Positions 16,833 to 25,351 of a stretch of 64,000 nt of DNA are shown here, one piece after another. Position numbers and translations under genes: made by a program. Numbering within the stretch: position 1 is the stretch's first letter; each line of letters starts with the position of its first letter. This stretch comes from Terrabacter aerolatus (GTDB taxonomy: Bacteria; Actinomycetota; Actinomycetes; Actinomycetales; Dermatophilaceae). The notes under the pieces were generated by a model. That model searched no databases and had not been told where the DNA came from. It saw nothing but the letters and a program-made list of their open reading frames with translations. The stretch covers positions 62,001-126,000 of the forward strand of contig NZ_BJYX01000008.1 in assembly GCF_007991735.1 (NCBI RefSeq). Direction: 5' to 3'.

Positions 16833-18486
16833 CGCTCGGGGGCGCCGGTGTCGTCGTCTCCGACGATGCCGGGTCGGTCACCGGCAGCGGCAACGAGCGC
16901 ACCGTCGTCTCGTCGATGCGGCTGCACAGGCGCTTGGCCGGGTCGGTCTGGGTCTGACCCGGCTGCTGCACGGGCGAGGTCACCGGTCGGTAGGGGTCGA
17001 TGCGGGCGCCGCTGATGACCTGGACGCTGTCGTAGGCCGGGCGACCCTCGAGCAGGTTGCGGAACGAGTAGCGGCTCAGCGAGGTCAGCTCGCACGACGT
17101 GCCGAACTGCGCGATGTCGAAGGCGTAGGGCTGCCCGTCGAGCTCCTGTCCCGGGCCCTCGGAGTAGTGCGACACGACACCCCCGCCGGTGAACGTCCCG
17201 ACCTGGATGCGGTTGCCCTCGATCGCCGGGGTGTGCATGTGCCCGTTGATGAGCAGGCGCGCGCGCTCTACCTGCTCGGCGGCATACGGCTCGTGCGTGA
17301 CGACGATGTCCGGCTCGGGCTGGTCGGCGGTGGCGGCGTTGTAGCGGTCGGCGGCGGGCTTCGCCTTGGCCGTCGGGTCGGCGTTGTCGTCGCCGAAGTA
17401 GCGCGGGTCGTTGAAGCCGGTAATCCGCAGGCCGTGGAAGGTCAGCTCACGCAGCGAGCCGGCGGCGTCCTCGAGCAGGACGACGTTGGGGATGCGTCCG
17501 AGGCGCGCGAGCAGGGCCCGGTCGCTCGCCGAGGACTGGTCGTGGTTGCCGCTCGTGAAGATGTAGGGCACCCCGAGGGACTGGATCGAGCGGTAGAGGT
17601 CGGCGGCGTCGCCCTCCTGGACGCGACCGAAGTTGACGAGGTCACCGCTGTCGATGACGGCGTCGATGTCCTCCTCCGCGATGATGGTGCGCATCAGGGC
17701 GTACTGGTTGGCGCCGTGGATGTCGGAGACGAGCAGGAAGCGCGCCGACACCGGCTCGTTGACGTTGCCGGCGACGTACTTCTGCTGGAGTGCCTGCGTC
17801 ACCGCGAGCAGGTTGCGGAAGTACGGCGTCACCTGCGTGGCGCGGGCCTCGACGTCGGCGAGCAGGCCGGCGTTGCGCTGGACGACGCCGAGCACGCCGG
17901 TCGTGCGGTACTCGGCGAAGCGACCCGGCTGGTAGGTGAAGGCGATCCCGCCGAAGGTGCCCACGGTCGCGACGACCATCGCCGACGCGACGAAGAGCAC
18001 GTGGTGGCGGCGGGTGGTGCGTTGCCGCATGTAGTGCGAGGCCATCGCCAGCAGCACCGCGATGGCCGTCGCGCCGAGCACGAAGCGGACGCCGACACCG
18101 ACCGCAGCCTGCGAGATCGCCGCGGAGATCTCGTCGGGTGAGGGCTGCAGGGCCTTGATGTCGACGTTGGGCCGGGTGAAGAGGTTGGTGATCTCCTCGC
18201 GCACCGCGACCTGCACGTCGAGGCCGGGAGCGACCAGGGGAGAGGCGAACTGGACGTCGACGTCGCCGACGATCGTGGGGGCGTGCAGCACCGGGGAGTG
18301 GCGCGGCACCGGATCGAGCCGCAGGACGGCGCGGTACTGCGACGTCTCGGCGACGGTCGGCGCGAGGTTGGTGGCCGCCACGCCGCCGAGGTAGCAGGCG
18401 GCCAGGACGGCCAGCCACTTGAGCACGTGCGAGGCACGGCGCAGCCAGGGGCTGTCGCCGGGAAGCAGGGTCCCCACCTGTCGCAT
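16822..18486 (-). CDS. Membrane-anchored metallophosphoesterase
   Basis: A 554-residue protein. Helices lie near residues 22-42, 133-153 and 165-187. A calcineurin-like domain follows with all five metal blocks: SDIHGAN, DSGDLVNFG, GNHD, THEP and NGHMH (roughly residues 254-415). The N-terminal half has no known domain. The tail after residue 500 is Pro/Thr-rich. The topology suggests a phosphoesterase domain on one membrane face; substrate is unknown. Divergent from the small membrane protein gene 110 bases away. Confidence 0.85.
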   Translation of the reverse strand: MRQVGTLLPGDSPWLRRASHVLKWLAVLAACYLGGVAATNLAPTVAETSQYRAVLRLDPVPRHSPVLHAPTIVGDVDVQFASPLVAPGLDVQVAVREEITNLFTRPNVDIKALQPSPDEISAAISQAAVGVGVRFVLGATAIAVLLAMASHYMRQRTTRRHHVLFVASAMVVATVGTFGGIAFTYQPGRFAEYRTTGVLGVVQRNAGLLADVEARATQVTPYFRNLLAVTQALQQKYVAGNVNEPVSARFLLVSDIHGANQYALMRTIIAEEDIDAVIDSGDLVNFGRVQEGDAADLYRSIQSLGVPYIFTSGNHDQSSASDRALLARLGRIPNVVLLEDAAGSLRELTFHGLRITGFNDPRYFGDDNADPTAKAKPAADRYNAATADQPEPDIVVTHEPYAAEQVERARLLINGHMHTPAIEGNRIQVGTFTGGGVVSHYSEGPGQELDGQPYAFDIAQFGTSCELTSLSRYSFRNLLEGRPAYDSVQVISGARIDPYRPVTSPVQQPGQTQTDPAKRLCSRIDETTVRSLPLPVTDPASSETTTPAPPSVTP

Positions 18487-18595
18487 CGCTTCACCCTAAC
18501 CGGACCGTGAGGCGTCACCGGGACGGCACCGCCCGTTCATGTCGGCGTGCTGCGATGGTTCGCGTCAGCGCGCCGGAGCGAGGAAGCGAGGAGTC

Positions 18596-18811
18596 ATGGG
18601 GTCCGCTCGTCGCAGGAACGTCGTCGTCACGGCGCTCCTGGCGTATGCCGTCCTGCTCCTGCTCGGCCCCCACCTGCTCGGCGCGTGGGCCGGAGGGATC
18701 ATCCTCGTCGCGAGCTTCGCGGTCGGCTTCACCTGGCTCGTGCTGCTCGTCGCGCCGTGGGCGGCGCGAGGCCGCCCGCGGGCGACGCCGGTGCGAGGCC
18801 CGCGACCGTAG
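18596..18811 (+). CDS. Small two-helix membrane protein
   Basis: A 71-residue protein with two hydrophobic helices separated by a short turn (VVVTALLAYAVLLLL and IILVASFAVGFTWLVLLVA) and basic ends. I chose the ATG at 18596 because GAGGAG lies just upstream; an earlier in-frame ATG has none. No family recognised. It sits ten bases before the histidine phosphatase, so the two probably share a transcript. Confidence 0.65.
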   Translation: MGSARRRNVVVTALLAYAVLLLLGPHLLGAWAGGIILVASFAVGFTWLVLLVAPWAARGRPRATPVRGPRP

Positions 18812-18820
18812 TCTGACCGG

Positions 18821-19504
18821 GTGAGCCTCGAGCACCGACCGAACCGGATCATCCTCGTGCGGCACGGCGAGTCCGAGGGCAACGTCGACGACACCGTCTA
18901 CGAGCGGGTCCCGGATCACCGGATCGGCTTGACGACCAAGGGTTTCGAGCAGGCGCGTCAGACCGGGGCCGCCATCCGTGAGGTGCTCGACGGTGAGAGC
19001 GTCGAGGTCTACGTCTCTCCCTACCTCCGCACCCGGCAGACCCTCGAGACGCTGGGGCTGCCGGTCGCGGAGCGCGACGTCCGCGTCGAGCCCCGACTGC
19101 GCGAGCAGGACTGGGCCAACTTCCAGGATCCGGCCGACATCGCCGAGCAGCGACAGCTGCGCGACCGGTACGGCCACTTCTTCTACCGCTTCGCCGAGGG
19201 TGAGTCCGGGTCCGACGTCTACGACCGGGTCTCGACCTTCCTCGAGTCGATGCACCGCAACTTCGAGACGCCGGCCGCACCGCGCAACGTCGTCGTCGTG
19301 ACGCACGGGCTGACGATGCGGCTCTTCTGCATGCGGTGGTTCCACTGGAGCGTCGACTACTTCGAGTCGCTCGACAACCCCGAGAACGCCCAGCCGGTGG
19401 TCCTGCTGCGGCAGAAGGACTTCCGCTACAAGCTGGAGGCGCCCTTCACGCAGTGGAACCCGGACGTCGTGCCCACCGAGCGCGAACGCTCCAGCTGGCT
19501 CTGA
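18821..19504 (+). CDS. Histidine phosphatase (phosphoglycerate-mutase fold)
   Basis: A 227-residue member of the histidine phosphatase superfamily. The phospho-acceptor motif is ILVRHGESEGN (near residues 11-21), with the catalytic Arg in SPYLRTRQT and the second His in VVVTHGLTMR. These are unlike true glycolytic mutase insert loops, so a phosphatase acting on a small phosphomonoester is more likely. GTG start. Confidence 0.82.
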   Translation: MSLEHRPNRIILVRHGESEGNVDDTVYERVPDHRIGLTTKGFEQARQTGAAIREVLDGESVEVYVSPYLRTRQTLETLGLPVAERDVRVEPRLREQDWANFQDPADIAEQRQLRDRYGHFFYRFAEGESGSDVYDRVSTFLESMHRNFETPAAPRNVVVVTHGLTMRLFCMRWFHWSVDYFESLDNPENAQPVVLLRQKDFRYKLEAPFTQWNPDVVPTERERSSWL

Positions 19505-19541
19505 GCGTCACCACACGGCATACGCGGTCGTCGGTCCGGCC

Positions 19542-20186
19542 TCAGAGGTACTGACCCGTGGGTCCGGGCTCGCCGGGGTGGCGCTCGCCGGGCTCCATGC
19601 CGGGGGGCGTGCCGTAGGAGGCGCCCGGGCCGGGCGGGAGGGCGCGCATCTGCTGCAGCTGCTGCTGGGCCGCCATCTGCTGGGCGACGAGCGCGGTCTG
19701 GATGCCGTGGAAGAGCCCCTCGAGCCAGCCGACGAGCTGGGCCTGCGCGATGCGCAGCTCCGCGTCGGTGGGGGAGTCGTCGCGGAAGGGCAGCGCGATG
19801 CGGTCGAGCTCGGCGACGAGCTCGGGCGCGAGGCCGTCCTTGAGCTCCTCGATGGACCGGTGGTGCACGTCGGCGAGGCGACGGCGGCCGGCCTCGTCGA
19901 GGGGCGCGTTGCGCACCTCCTCGAGCAGCTGCTTGATCATCGAGCCGATGCGCATGACCTTGGCCGGTTCCTCGACGAGGTCGGCCGGGTTGGTGCGCTC
20001 GCGCTCGCGGGGCTGGTCGTGGCGCGGCTCGGCGCGGCCGTCCTCGTGGTCGGCGCGCTGCTCGTCGCCCGCCTGGTGGGCGACGCCCATGCCGTCGGGG
20101 GTCACGACGACGATGCGCTGCTCGTCGCCCGCGGTCTCGAGGTCGGTGTCCGGGCGCTGTCCCTGTCGGCTCGCGTCGTCGCTCAT
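19542..20186 (-). CDS. bpa: Bacterial proteasome activator Bpa
   Basis: A 214-residue ring-forming, ATP-independent activator of the 20S proteasome (M. tuberculosis Rv3780/Bpa, also called PafE). The middle of the protein (about 80-170) is the predicted four-helix bundle, starting VMRIGSMIKQLLEEVRNAPL. The protein ends in GQYL, the C-terminal motif that inserts into proteasome alpha-ring pockets. The last 35 residues are Pro/Gly-rich, suiting a flexible docking tail. I chose ATG 20186 (MSDDAS) because AGGA is eight bases upstream; ATG 20195 would sit on it. This suggests the host has a 20S proteasome. Confidence 0.9.
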   Translation of the reverse strand: MSDDASRQGQRPDTDLETAGDEQRIVVVTPDGMGVAHQAGDEQRADHEDGRAEPRHDQPRERERTNPADLVEEPAKVMRIGSMIKQLLEEVRNAPLDEAGRRRLADVHHRSIEELKDGLAPELVAELDRIALPFRDDSPTDAELRIAQAQLVGWLEGLFHGIQTALVAQQMAAQQQLQQMRALPPGPGASYGTPPGMEPGERHPGEPGPTGQYL

Positions 20187-20211
20187 GCGTTCCATCCTGC
20201 CCCAAGAGGCC

Positions 20212-20248
20212 GGGGCCCGTGCGTCCCCCTGTCGGGCGCACGGACCCC
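20212..20248 (-). terminator. Hairpin terminating the ABC exporter operon
   Basis: CCGTGCG at 20217-20223 pairs with CGCACGG at 20237-20243. GGGG/CCCC (20212-20215 with 20245-20248) and an inner CCC/GGG extend the stem. It lies 30 bases past the stop of the leftward permease and upstream of bpa, where the operon transcript should end. Confidence 0.55.
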
Positions 20249-20277
20249 TGGTCCCTGCCGTATGCCGGGTGGCGGGC

Positions 20278-23154
20278 TCAGGTGGCCCGGCGCACGACCA
20301 CGGGGGCGCGTCGGATCGAGACCCACGCGAGCGCCCCGGCCACGAGCGGCACGAGCAGCACGGGCGCCAGGATCTGCAGCCACGGCACGGGGATGGACGC
20401 CGGCGGCACGCGGACCCCGTCCTGCGTCGTCGTGGTGAGCACGACGCGTGCGAGACCGAGGCCCGGGGCCAGGCCGACGAGGACGCCGAGCACGGCCCCG
20501 AGCAGGGCGAGGTAGAGCGCCTGCGAGCCCGCCAGCGCCCGTCGTGTCCGCCTCGTCGCGCCGACGGCCGCGAGCGTGCCGAGGAGAGGGGCGTTCTCCG
20601 TCTGGCTCAGGGCCGTCGCGATGAGGGTCGCCACGAGGATGATGAGCGCGATGACGCCGAAGACGACGACCAGGGCGACCGTGTCGTCGCGCTGGTAGCC
20701 CCGCTCGACGGTGAAGGTGGCGTCGCGTTGGCTCGCCACGACGGCATCGTTCAGGCGGGACTCGAGCTCGGTCGAGATGCCCTGGTCACCCCGCACGACG
20801 AGGCTCGACGGAGTGGTCGGGAGTCCGAGGCGGGCGGCGGTCGCGGTCGTCACGATGCCGGCAGGACTGCCGGAGGTGAGCTGCACGAGGCGGTTCCACT
20901 GCTCCCGCGGCACGTGGACCACGGGCAGGCGGACCGTCTCGACGTCCGACGTCCTCGGGGGCACCTGGGCGCCCGAGGCGGCCGTCTGCTGCCTCCACCG
21001 GGCGAAGCTCGCCGTCCCGTCCGTCTCGTCGAGCAGGACGGGACGCAGCTGTTCGAGGTCGCGAACCATGCGGCCGTTCGGTCCGGGCAGCGGGAGGTGG
21101 GCCACGTCGGCGGGGTCGACCACGGCGACGGCTCCGCGGGCCATCGCGGTCCTCTGCTCGGCCGTGAGCCCGACGAACGCCGCGAACTCGCCGAGGTCGG
21201 CCGCCTGGAGGTTGGCTCCGGAGAAGTCCCGACCGAACGACGACGCCGTCGCGCACCGGGCGTCCGGGACGGTCGTGACGTCGCCGCCCACGGGTTGCGG
21301 GAGGATCTCCGGCAGGCTGCAGCCCGGCCGCTGGGCGGCGACCATGACCGGGTGGGCCTGCTGGGAGTAGTCGAAGAGGTCGTCGACGACGACGGTGTGC
21401 AGGCCCGGCGCGTTCTGCACGACGACCCGCGCGAGGTCGGGGAGCCGTTCCGGCGTGACGCTGCCCCGGACCGTCGCCTCGCCCTCACGGACGGTCGCGA
21501 CGTGGTCCCGGGCCGCGCGAGTCGTGTCGGCCTCGATCGAGATGCAGACCACTGCGAGGGCCGAGGCCCCCGCCATGATCGCGGCAACGGTGGGGGTGGC
21601 GCGGCCACGCTGGCGTCCGGCCTCTCGCGCGGCCATGCGCACGGGCAACGGCAGACGATGCGCCACCTTCGCGACGAGGGCGAGCACGAGGGGCACCATG
21701 AGGAGCGACCCCCCGACGATGGCCACGGAGCCGGCGAGGAACAGGACGAGCTCGAGGGCAGGGCGCGTCGAGGCCACCCAGGTGACGACGACCGCGCCGG
21801 CGGCGGCGAGTGCGGCACCCACGACGGGGACGCGACGGCGAAGCCGTGGAGAGACGCTCTGTCCTCGCAGGACCGAGACGACGTCGAGCCGACCGAGCCC
21901 ACGGCTGGGCACGACCGCGGCGACGACCGAGCTGATGATCGCCGTGACGGCCACGAGGGCGACGGCCGGCCACGGGACCTGCAGCGGGCCGAAGAAGAGT
22001 TCGGGGCGAGCCAGCCGCGTCGCCGCCACGGCCGCGATGCCCCCCGTCACGCCGAGGACCGCCCCGACGACCGCCGACAGGACGCCGAGGACGAGGGCCT
22101 GGGCCAGCACGGTGCGGCGCAGCTGGCTGGTCGTGGCGCCGTTCGAGGCAGCCAGTGCCAGCGTCCGGCGCTGGCGGGCCGCGCTCACCGCGAAGGCGGG
22201 TCCCGCGAGGAGGGTGGTCAGCAGCACGAGACCCAGCGACGCGACGGAGACCACGAGCAGCGTCGTGCTCGGGCCGCTCACCCCGTCGGGCTGTCGGGTG
22301 ACCGTCTCGGGGTGCTCGACGACGTGACGGCTCAGGACGCCGATGCCGTACGTGTTGAGGCGCTCGACCTCGCTCCACGTGATGGGGGTGGCTCGGTCGA
22401 CGAGCCACAGGCGCTGGACGTCGTCGGACGTCAACGGGGTGGTGACGAGGTCGGTGGGTTGGAGGTACTCGCTGCCCTGGGAGTCATAGCTCCGGCCGAC
22501 GCCGACGATCGTGGCGGTCCTCTCGCGGGACTCTCCCGTCGAGCCCAGGGTGGCCAGGCCGAGGGTTCCCGTCGACGGCAGGCCGTGCTCCATGCCCTGG
22601 ACGGTGACGAGCACCTCGTCGGGTCCGGCGGGCCAGCGGCCGGACTCCAGGGTGACCTTGGGCGCCAGCGACGCGGGGTGCGCGAGCTCGACGCCGCTGA
22701 CCGTCCCCGACTGGTAGTGGGAACCGACCCGGATCGTGGCGGGCACGGTCGTCACCTCGGTCAGACGCGCCCCGAGCAGTCGGGCGAGCGACGCTTCCTC
22801 GGTGCCCGTCGTGAGTCCCGGGACGGGGATCGAGGCGGGCGGCTCCCCGTTCCAGCTGGTCTGGGACATCGGGTCGAGGAGCTGGCGCAGCTGGGTGGGC
22901 TGGGGCTGCAGGACGAAGCCCTGGCTCGTCCCGACCTGGAACGGCAGTCGCTCCGCGGCGTCGAGGTCGTCGGTGGACCAGAGCGTCGCAGCCGCGGTGA
23001 GGAGCAGGACGGGCAGCCCGACCATGACGACGACGAGGAGGCTCCGGCCGCGGTGGCGGCGGACGTCGCGCCGGGCTATCCGCAGCGAGACCCGCCAGCC
23101 GGCGCGCCATCCGTCGAGTCGCGAGGTCGTGACGGGCACGTGCCGGTGCTCCAC
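20278..23154 (-). CDS. FtsX-type ABC transporter permease
   Basis: A 958-residue permease of the MacB/FtsX superfamily. The first helix is near residues 40-60 (LLVVVMVGLPVLLLTAAATL). A large extracytoplasmic domain follows to about 300, then helices around 310-450 and 470-520. A second extracytoplasmic domain spans about 560-830 and a final helix cluster ends the chain, so two FtsX units are fused. Such permeases work with a LolD/MacB-type ATPase in peptide, drug or lipid handling rather than import. The ATPase stop lies one base upstream of this GTG/ATG region, and a PadR regulator leads the operon. Confidence 0.87.
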   Translation of the reverse strand: MEHRHVPVTTSRLDGWRAGWRVSLRIARRDVRRHRGRSLLVVVMVGLPVLLLTAAATLWSTDDLDAAERLPFQVGTSQGFVLQPQPTQLRQLLDPMSQTSWNGEPPASIPVPGLTTGTEEASLARLLGARLTEVTTVPATIRVGSHYQSGTVSGVELAHPASLAPKVTLESGRWPAGPDEVLVTVQGMEHGLPSTGTLGLATLGSTGESRERTATIVGVGRSYDSQGSEYLQPTDLVTTPLTSDDVQRLWLVDRATPITWSEVERLNTYGIGVLSRHVVEHPETVTRQPDGVSGPSTTLLVVSVASLGLVLLTTLLAGPAFAVSAARQRRTLALAASNGATTSQLRRTVLAQALVLGVLSAVVGAVLGVTGGIAAVAATRLARPELFFGPLQVPWPAVALVAVTAIISSVVAAVVPSRGLGRLDVVSVLRGQSVSPRLRRRVPVVGAALAAAGAVVVTWVASTRPALELVLFLAGSVAIVGGSLLMVPLVLALVAKVAHRLPLPVRMAAREAGRQRGRATPTVAAIMAGASALAVVCISIEADTTRAARDHVATVREGEATVRGSVTPERLPDLARVVVQNAPGLHTVVVDDLFDYSQQAHPVMVAAQRPGCSLPEILPQPVGGDVTTVPDARCATASSFGRDFSGANLQAADLGEFAAFVGLTAEQRTAMARGAVAVVDPADVAHLPLPGPNGRMVRDLEQLRPVLLDETDGTASFARWRQQTAASGAQVPPRTSDVETVRLPVVHVPREQWNRLVQLTSGSPAGIVTTATAARLGLPTTPSSLVVRGDQGISTELESRLNDAVVASQRDATFTVERGYQRDDTVALVVVFGVIALIILVATLIATALSQTENAPLLGTLAAVGATRRTRRALAGSQALYLALLGAVLGVLVGLAPGLGLARVVLTTTTQDGVRVPPASIPVPWLQILAPVLLVPLVAGALAWVSIRRAPVVVRRAT

Positions 23155-23155
23155 G

Positions 23156-23887
23156 TCAGCGTGCCTCGGTGAGCAGCGAGTCGGCCGTCGGGGCGGTGCC
23201 CGTCTCGTCGACGACGACGCCGTCCCGGAGGAAGACGACCCGGTCGGCCCACGCGGCGTGCCGCGCCTCGTGGGTGACGAGCAGGCCGGCGGCCCCGGCG
23301 TCGCAGCGCTGGCGCAGGATCTTGAGCACGCCCTCGCCGGTGTGCGAGTCGAGGGCGCCGGTGGGCTCGTCGGCGAGCACGAGCGTGCGCTCGCCGACGA
23401 GGGCCCGCGCGATGGCCACCCGCTGCTGCTGGCCGCCGGACATCTGGTCGGGGTACCGGTCGGCGAGCTCGCGCAGCCTCAGCCGGTCGAGCGCGTCGAG
23501 GGCTTGGCTCCGCGCCCGGCGGACCGACCAGCCGTCGAGCTCGAGCGGCAGACCGATGTTCTCGGCCGCCGTGAGGCTGGGAATGAGGTTGAGGTCCTGG
23601 AAGACGAAGCCGATCGACCGCCGGCGCAGCGCCGCCAGGCCTCTCGCGTCGAGCGAGGCGACGTCCACGCCCTCGACGACGACCCGGCCGCTCGTGGCGC
23701 GGTCGAGGCCCCCGGCGAGGTTGAGCAGGCTCGACTTGCCGGACCCGGACGGTCCCATCACGGCCACGAGCTCACCCCGGGCGACGGTGAGCGAGGCGTG
23801 GCTCAGGGCCACGACCTCCGTCTCGCCCTCGCCGTGCACCCGGGAGACGTCGTCGAGCACGAGGACGGGAGCCGTGTCGGCGCTCAC
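23156..23887 (-). CDS. ABC transporter ATP-binding protein (MacB/LolD type)
   Basis: A 243-residue ATPase with Walker A GPSGSGKSS (about 45-53), a Q-loop in FVFQDLNL, the signature MSGGQQQRVAIARAL, Walker B VLADEPTGALD and the H-loop in LLVTHEARHA. The EPTGALD block and short length are typical of partners of FtsX-like permeases. It overlaps the PadR gene by four bases and is followed after one base by the permease, forming a tight three-gene operon. Confidence 0.93.
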   Translation of the reverse strand: MSADTAPVLVLDDVSRVHGEGETEVVALSHASLTVARGELVAVMGPSGSGKSSLLNLAGGLDRATSGRVVVEGVDVASLDARGLAALRRRSIGFVFQDLNLIPSLTAAENIGLPLELDGWSVRRARSQALDALDRLRLRELADRYPDQMSGGQQQRVAIARALVGERTLVLADEPTGALDSHTGEGVLKILRQRCDAGAAGLLVTHEARHAAWADRVVFLRDGVVVDETGTAPTADSLLTEAR

Positions 23888-24507
23888 GCCCGAGCCCCCT
23901 TCGGCAGCGCGGCGGCCGTGCGGGGTGTGTCGGACGGGCCCGCCACGGCGTCGACCGCGGACGCACGGCGCACCGCGGCTGCCGGCATACGGCTGAGCGT
24001 GGACTCCACGTGGTCGAGCCAGCGCACCTCGGCCTCGGCGGCGAAGAGGAGGTTCTCGAGGACGAGCAGCCAGGCGACGTCGTTGGCCGAGGGCTCGTCG
24101 CTCGCGCGGCTCTTGAGCCGGGTCAGGTCGCGCAGGTGCCTCAGGGTCGCCGTGCGCTGGGCCTGCACGACGCGCTGGACGTCGACGCCGGGCGCGGTGA
24201 CCGCGAGGGCGAGCTTGATGACGAGCTCGTCGCGCGGCGTCGAGTCACGGTCGACCGGCGTGAGCCACCACGACTCGATCTCGCTCAGCCCGGCCGCGGT
24301 GAGGCGGTAGGCGATCCGCCCCTCGTCGTCGCTGCCTCCGACGGGCTCGACGAGCCCGTCGCGCTCGAGCCGCGCGAGCGTCGTGTAGACCTGCCCGACG
24401 TTGAGCGGCCACGTGCCACCGGTGCGCGCCTCGAACTCGCTCCGCAGCCGGGCGCCGTACATCGGCTCCTCGGCGAGCAGTGCGAGCAACCCCTGTTTGA
24501 CGGACAT
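23884..24507 (-). CDS. PadR-family transcriptional regulator
   Basis: A 207-residue repressor. The N-terminal winged helix reads LLALLAEEPMYGARLRSEFE and VGQVYTTLARLERDGLVEP (about 6-55). The C-terminal half is helical and longer than the minimal PadR, as in the group with a Vir-type dimerisation domain. PadR proteins release DNA on binding small phenolics or drugs. It is first in an operon with an ABC exporter. A perfect 13-base inverted repeat starts 14 bases upstream of its start, so autorepression with induction of the exporter is likely. Confidence 0.88.
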   Translation of the reverse strand: MSVKQGLLALLAEEPMYGARLRSEFEARTGGTWPLNVGQVYTTLARLERDGLVEPVGGSDDEGRIAYRLTAAGLSEIESWWLTPVDRDSTPRDELVIKLALAVTAPGVDVQRVVQAQRTATLRHLRDLTRLKSRASDEPSANDVAWLLVLENLLFAAEAEVRWLDHVESTLSRMPAAAVRRASAVDAVAGPSDTPRTAAALPKGARA

Positions 24508-24520
24508 CTGCCGACCCCTT

Positions 24521-24566
24521 GCATACTCGGTATTCCCTCAGGTGGGGACATGTATACCGAGTATGC
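24521..24566. promoter_or_regulatory. PadR operator: two ATAC-TCG-GTAT palindromes as a perfect inverted repeat
   Basis: GCATACTCGGTAT at 24521-24533 and its exact complement ATACCGAGTATGC at 24554-24566 face each other across 20 bases. Each arm is itself an ATAC-n3-GTAT palindrome. The pair covers the promoter region just upstream of the padR start, as expected for an operator bound by two dimers. Confidence 0.75.
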
Positions 24567-24592
24567 GTAGGGCTGGCAAGGGGGTCGGGTCC

Positions 24593-25204
24593 TCAGTGCG
24601 CGCCCGCCGTCGAGAACCACGGGTGGTGGAGGTCGTGGTAGCTGACGTCGCTCATCAGGGCCGCCATCTCGTCCATCTCCGCCTGCGCCTCGGGAGGTGG
24701 GGTCCGGTGCTCGCCCTCGCGGGCCTGGGCCTCCGTCCGGAACGCCATGGTCTGGGTGAAGAAGCCGTCGGCGTCGATGGCGACCGTGCCGCCGATGATG
24801 TCGGGCCGCGCCTCGTGGAGCATGTCCATCGGGCCCTCCATCAGGTGACGGAAGCGCTCGGGGTCGCTGAGTCGGCCCTGGATGACCTGGACGAAGCCGG
24901 CGTCGTCGCTGCCGCCGTCGAGCATCATCGTCACGTCGTCGCAGTCGTGGAAGCTGGCCTCGCCGTCGAAGAGCCTCGACGCCTCGGCCCACCACGCGCC
25001 CTGCTCGGGTCGTGCGGAGTTGGCATCGGCCGAGGCTCGCGAGTCGAAGCGCACGACCGCGACGAACTCGCCGTCGTCGGTGAGGCCGTACGTACCGCCG
25101 AGCCAGCCCGTCGCGCCGGGCTCGAGCTCCGTGGTCCACCGGTCCATCTGCCGGTGGAGCGCGTCGGCGTCAGTGCACCGACCCTGGATGACCTGGATGA
25201 ACAC
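24593..25204 (-). CDS. Tandem antibiotic-monooxygenase-like (dimeric alpha/beta barrel) protein
   Basis: A 203-residue protein made of two similar halves. Each opens with a near-identical strand (FIQVIQGR at 2-9, FVQVIQGR near 103-110), runs to a Gly-Gly-Thr strand (LGGTYG, IGGTVA) and ends with a DCDD or DLHH block. This is the ferredoxin-like barrel found in ABM-type domains. I cannot name a reaction. GTG start with GGGAGG upstream. The PadR operator is upstream of padR, beyond this gene's end, so it is not clearly part of that unit. Confidence 0.7.
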   Translation of the reverse strand: MFIQVIQGRCTDADALHRQMDRWTTELEPGATGWLGGTYGLTDDGEFVAVVRFDSRASADANSARPEQGAWWAEASRLFDGEASFHDCDDVTMMLDGGSDDAGFVQVIQGRLSDPERFRHLMEGPMDMLHEARPDIIGGTVAIDADGFFTQTMAFRTEAQAREGEHRTPPPEAQAEMDEMAALMSDVSYHDLHHPWFSTAGAH

Positions 25205-25351
25205 CGTGAACCTCCCGTGGGATCGGGGGCCGCTTCGGGGCGAAGAGGTCCATCGACCGACGGTACGCCGACCCCGGTGGGTGCGTCACCGGACGAGTCC
25301 GACACGGCCGGATCGTCCCGTGGCGCAAAGGTGTTCGGGGCCGGAGGTCGA

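Noticed and set aside
19702-23172. A 1156-codon open frame opposite the ABC permease and bpa
   Set aside because: Its translation is Arg/Gly/Pro-rich without any domain, while the other strand encodes clear families. Long antisense frames are common at this GC content.
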